From contig CAUCBQ010000093.1 of the NCBI GenBank assembly GCA_958441075.1, positions 1-7,968 on the forward strand: a stretch of 7,968 bases of DNA. The letters run 5' to 3'. Position 1 is the stretch's first letter. The number at the start of each line of letters is the position of its first letter. Below are positions 6,431 to 7,968 of the stretch, piece by piece. This DNA is from an uncultured Clostridiaceae bacterium (GTDB lineage Bacteria; Bacillota; Clostridia; Lachnospirales; Lachnospiraceae). The notes beneath the pieces are model-generated. The model was not told the DNA's origin, ran no database searches, and worked only from the letters and a program-made list of their open reading frames with translations. The position numbers were made by a program, and so were the translations under genes.

Positions 6431-7432
6431 ATGGCAGATATGACAGAAACAAAGCCCCTTATTCTTGTGGTAGCGAAAGACGGAACCGGAGATTATGCTA
6501 CAGTCACAGAGGCTCTGGAAGCTTTGGGAGAAGAAGGGGAGGAGCCGGCGCTTATCCATATAAAGAAGGGTGTGTATAAGGAGCGGGTGACAATCCGCAG
6601 GCCCTTTGTAACCTTTGAAGGCGAGGATGTGCAGGAGACTGTTATTACCTACAATCTGGGAGCCAAAATGGAGATGGAAGACAAAAGCCGCAGAGGAACC
6701 TTCCGAAGCTACTCTGTTTTTATTGATACCCATGATTTTACAGCCAGAAATCTGACCTTTGAGAACAGTGCCGGACCGGGAGCCGTAGTGGGACAGGCTT
6801 TGGCTTTGTATGTAGACGGAGACAGGATCATGTTTGAGCACTGCAGGATGTTAGCCAGCCAGGATACCCTTTTTACAGGGCCTCTCCCTCCGAAGGAGAT
6901 TGAAAAAAACGGTTTTATCGGCCCCAAGCAGTATGCGCCCAGGATCAATGGCCGACACTACTATAAGGACTGCTTTATCCGCGGAGATATTGATTTTATT
7001 TTTGGAAGCGCTACGGCGTATTTTGAAAACTGCGAGCTCTATTCTCAGGATATCGGCAGGGAGATCAACGGTTATGTCACAGCCGCCTCCACTCCTGAGG
7101 GACAGGAATACGGCTATGTCTTTGAGGGCTGCCATTTTACAGGCAACTGCCCTCCAAGAAGTGTGTATCTGGGACGCCCCTGGAGAAATTTTGCCAAAAC
7201 CGTGCTGCTGCACTGCCGTATGGAGGAGCATATCCGCAGGGAAGGCTGGCATGACTGGGGCAAAAGAGAGGCCCATGCTACGCTGTATTTTGCGGAGGCA
7301 GGAAGCACCGGGCCGGGTGCGGTTCCCGATGAGCGGCCTGAGTGGGTGAGGATTCTGTCAGAGGATGAGCTGGAGCCCTACAGCAGAGAACGTGTGCTGG
7401 GAGGAAATGACGGCTGGATGAGCGGGCGGTAA
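6431..7432 (+). CDS. Intracellular pectin methylesterase, carbohydrate esterase family 8
   Basis: The 333-residue protein is a right-handed beta-helix pectinesterase that hydrolyses methyl esters of galacturonan to free carboxylate and methanol. Visible signatures are VAKDGTGDYATVTEAL (14-29), GQALALYVDGDRI (121-133, with Q122), QDTLF (144-148, D145), GDIDFIFG (185-192, D188) and LGRPW (247-251, R249 and W251). These match the two catalytic aspartates and the arginine of CE8. It starts MADMTETKP with no signal peptide or lipobox, so it should act in the cytoplasm on imported methylated oligogalacturonides rather than on polymeric pectin. D145 and D188 are 43 residues apart, against about 21 in plant enzymes, indicating an insertion of about 22 residues (around 149-180) beside the active site. 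The start is supported by AGGAGAG (6417-6423) 7 nt upstream and by the promoter. A response regulator follows 28 bp downstream. Confidence 0.95.
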   Translation: MADMTETKPLILVVAKDGTGDYATVTEALEALGEEGEEPALIHIKKGVYKERVTIRRPFVTFEGEDVQETVITYNLGAKMEMEDKSRRGTFRSYSVFIDTHDFTARNLTFENSAGPGAVVGQALALYVDGDRIMFEHCRMLASQDTLFTGPLPPKEIEKNGFIGPKQYAPRINGRHYYKDCFIRGDIDFIFGSATAYFENCELYSQDIGREINGYVTAASTPEGQEYGYVFEGCHFTGNCPPRSVYLGRPWRNFAKTVLLHCRMEEHIRREGWHDWGKREAHATLYFAEAGSTGPGAVPDERPEWVRILSEDELEPYSRERVLGGNDGWMSGR

Positions 7433-7460
7433 GGATTGTCCGGGAAGAAAGGATTTATAT

Positions 7461-7968
7461 ATGGAATTATACCGTATCATCCTGGTGGATGATGAAGAAG
7501 AAGTAAGAAAGAGCATTATCCGAAAGATTGACTGGGAAGAGGCCGGTTTTTTTGTGGCAGGAGATGCGGAAAACGGAGAGGATGCGCTGGAAAAGATTGA
7601 GGCCCTGGAGCCGGATGTGGTACTGACAGATATCCGTATGCCCTATATGGACGGCCTTACCCTTGCAGAACGGATCAGACAGAAATATCCATCCATGAAG
7701 ATCGTGATTTTTTCGGGTTTTGATGATTTTGAATACGCGAAGCAGGCCATTAAGCTCAATGTGACGGAGTACATTTTAAAGCCGGTTAATGTGGAGGAGC
7801 TGACGGCGATCCTGAAGAGGATCAAGGTTAATCTGGATCAGGAGATTGAGCAGAAACGGAATGTGAACCTTCTGAGAGAAAATTATATCAGAAGCCTGCC
7901 TATTCTGAGGGAAAATTTTTTAAATGAGTTGGTAAGCCATCCCATGGAACCGGAAATTGTGGAAAGCA
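7461..7968 (+). CDS. YesN/AraC-type response regulator, N-terminal part (3' end outside window)
   Basis: The frame is open from ATG 7461 to the window edge, giving 169 residues. The receiver domain is complete: acidic pair D10/D11 in ILVDDEEEV, phosphoacceptor D57 in VVLTDIRMPYMDGL, S85 in IVIFSGFDDFEYAKQAI and K107 in YILKPVNVEEL. The FSGFDDFEYA pattern and the helical linker that follows (LKRIKVNLDQEIEQKRN, then ENYIRSLPILRENFLNEL) are typical of the YesN class in Firmicutes, which ends in an AraC-type DNA-binding domain. That domain is beyond the window, so the output type is inference. Such regulators pair with YesM-type sensor kinases and control sugar ABC transporters. AAAGGA (7448-7453) lies 7 nt before the start. 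With no terminator after the pectinesterase, co-transcription is likely, and pectin oligosaccharides are the probable signal. Confidence 0.9.
   Translation, partial: MELYRIILVDDEEEVRKSIIRKIDWEEAGFFVAGDAENGEDALEKIEALEPDVVLTDIRMPYMDGLTLAERIRQKYPSMKIVIFSGFDDFEYAKQAIKLNVTEYILKPVNVEELTAILKRIKVNLDQEIEQKRNVNLLRENYIRSLPILRENFLNELVSHPMEPEIVES

Noticed and set aside
6206..6841. Antisense open frame of 211 codons across the divergent promoter region and pectinesterase 5' end
   Set aside because: It has no recognisable family and low-complexity hydrophobic residues from A/T-rich DNA, and it runs through two promoters and opposite to a clear CE8 gene.

Overview
The window looks like chromosomal DNA of an anaerobic Firmicute, most likely a gut-type Lachnospiraceae or related Clostridia. 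The reasons are moderate GC with A/T-rich intergenic DNA, strong AGGAGG-type ribosome binding sites, tightly packed operons, oxygen-independent (cbi-type) cobalamin genes, a YesN-like response regulator and an intracellular pectin methylesterase. This placement is inference from style and gene content; no rRNA or other taxonomic marker is present.

Left part (about 1-4774, + strand): the middle of a cobalamin (B12) operon. The order is a 5'-truncated CobU-like protein (nucleotide-loop kinase/guanylyltransferase family), cbiB (adenosylcobinamide-phosphate synthase), cobD (threonine-phosphate decarboxylase), cobQ/cbiP (cobyric acid synthase) and cbiC (cobalt-precorrin-8 methylmutase). Gaps are 29, 8 and 34 bp, and the last pair probably overlaps by 11 bp, so the genes are almost certainly co-transcribed from a promoter upstream of the window. 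CbiC rearranges the corrin ring, CobQ amidates the side chains, CobD makes aminopropanol phosphate, CbiB attaches it, and CobU activates the product for nucleotide-loop assembly.

Middle (4777-6186, - strand): a convergent gene, its stop only 2 bp from that of cbiC, encoding a PurF-type amidophosphoribosyltransferase. Its phosphoribosyltransferase half and Fe-S cysteines look intact, but the glutaminase half has lost the N-terminal nucleophilic cysteine and most of the glutamine-binding and oxyanion residues. This is the most unusual protein in the window. A terminator-like hairpin on the + strand lies inside it, antisense to its mRNA.

Right part (6187-7968): a 244-bp A/T-rich divergent regulatory region holds a probable purF-like promoter (-) and a near-consensus promoter (+, 17-bp spacer) with GCCGG repeats and an inverted repeat around it. 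The + promoter drives a CE8 pectin methylesterase without signal peptide, followed 28 bp later by the N-terminal half of a YesN/AraC-type response regulator cut by the window edge. Together they look like the start of a pectin-oligosaccharide utilisation locus: imported methylated oligogalacturonides would be de-esterified in the cytoplasm and the two-component system would control uptake.

No tRNA, rRNA, CRISPR array, insertion sequence or riboswitch was recognised. No entirely new multi-gene system is evident; the strongest lead is the glutaminase-degenerate PurF paralog.
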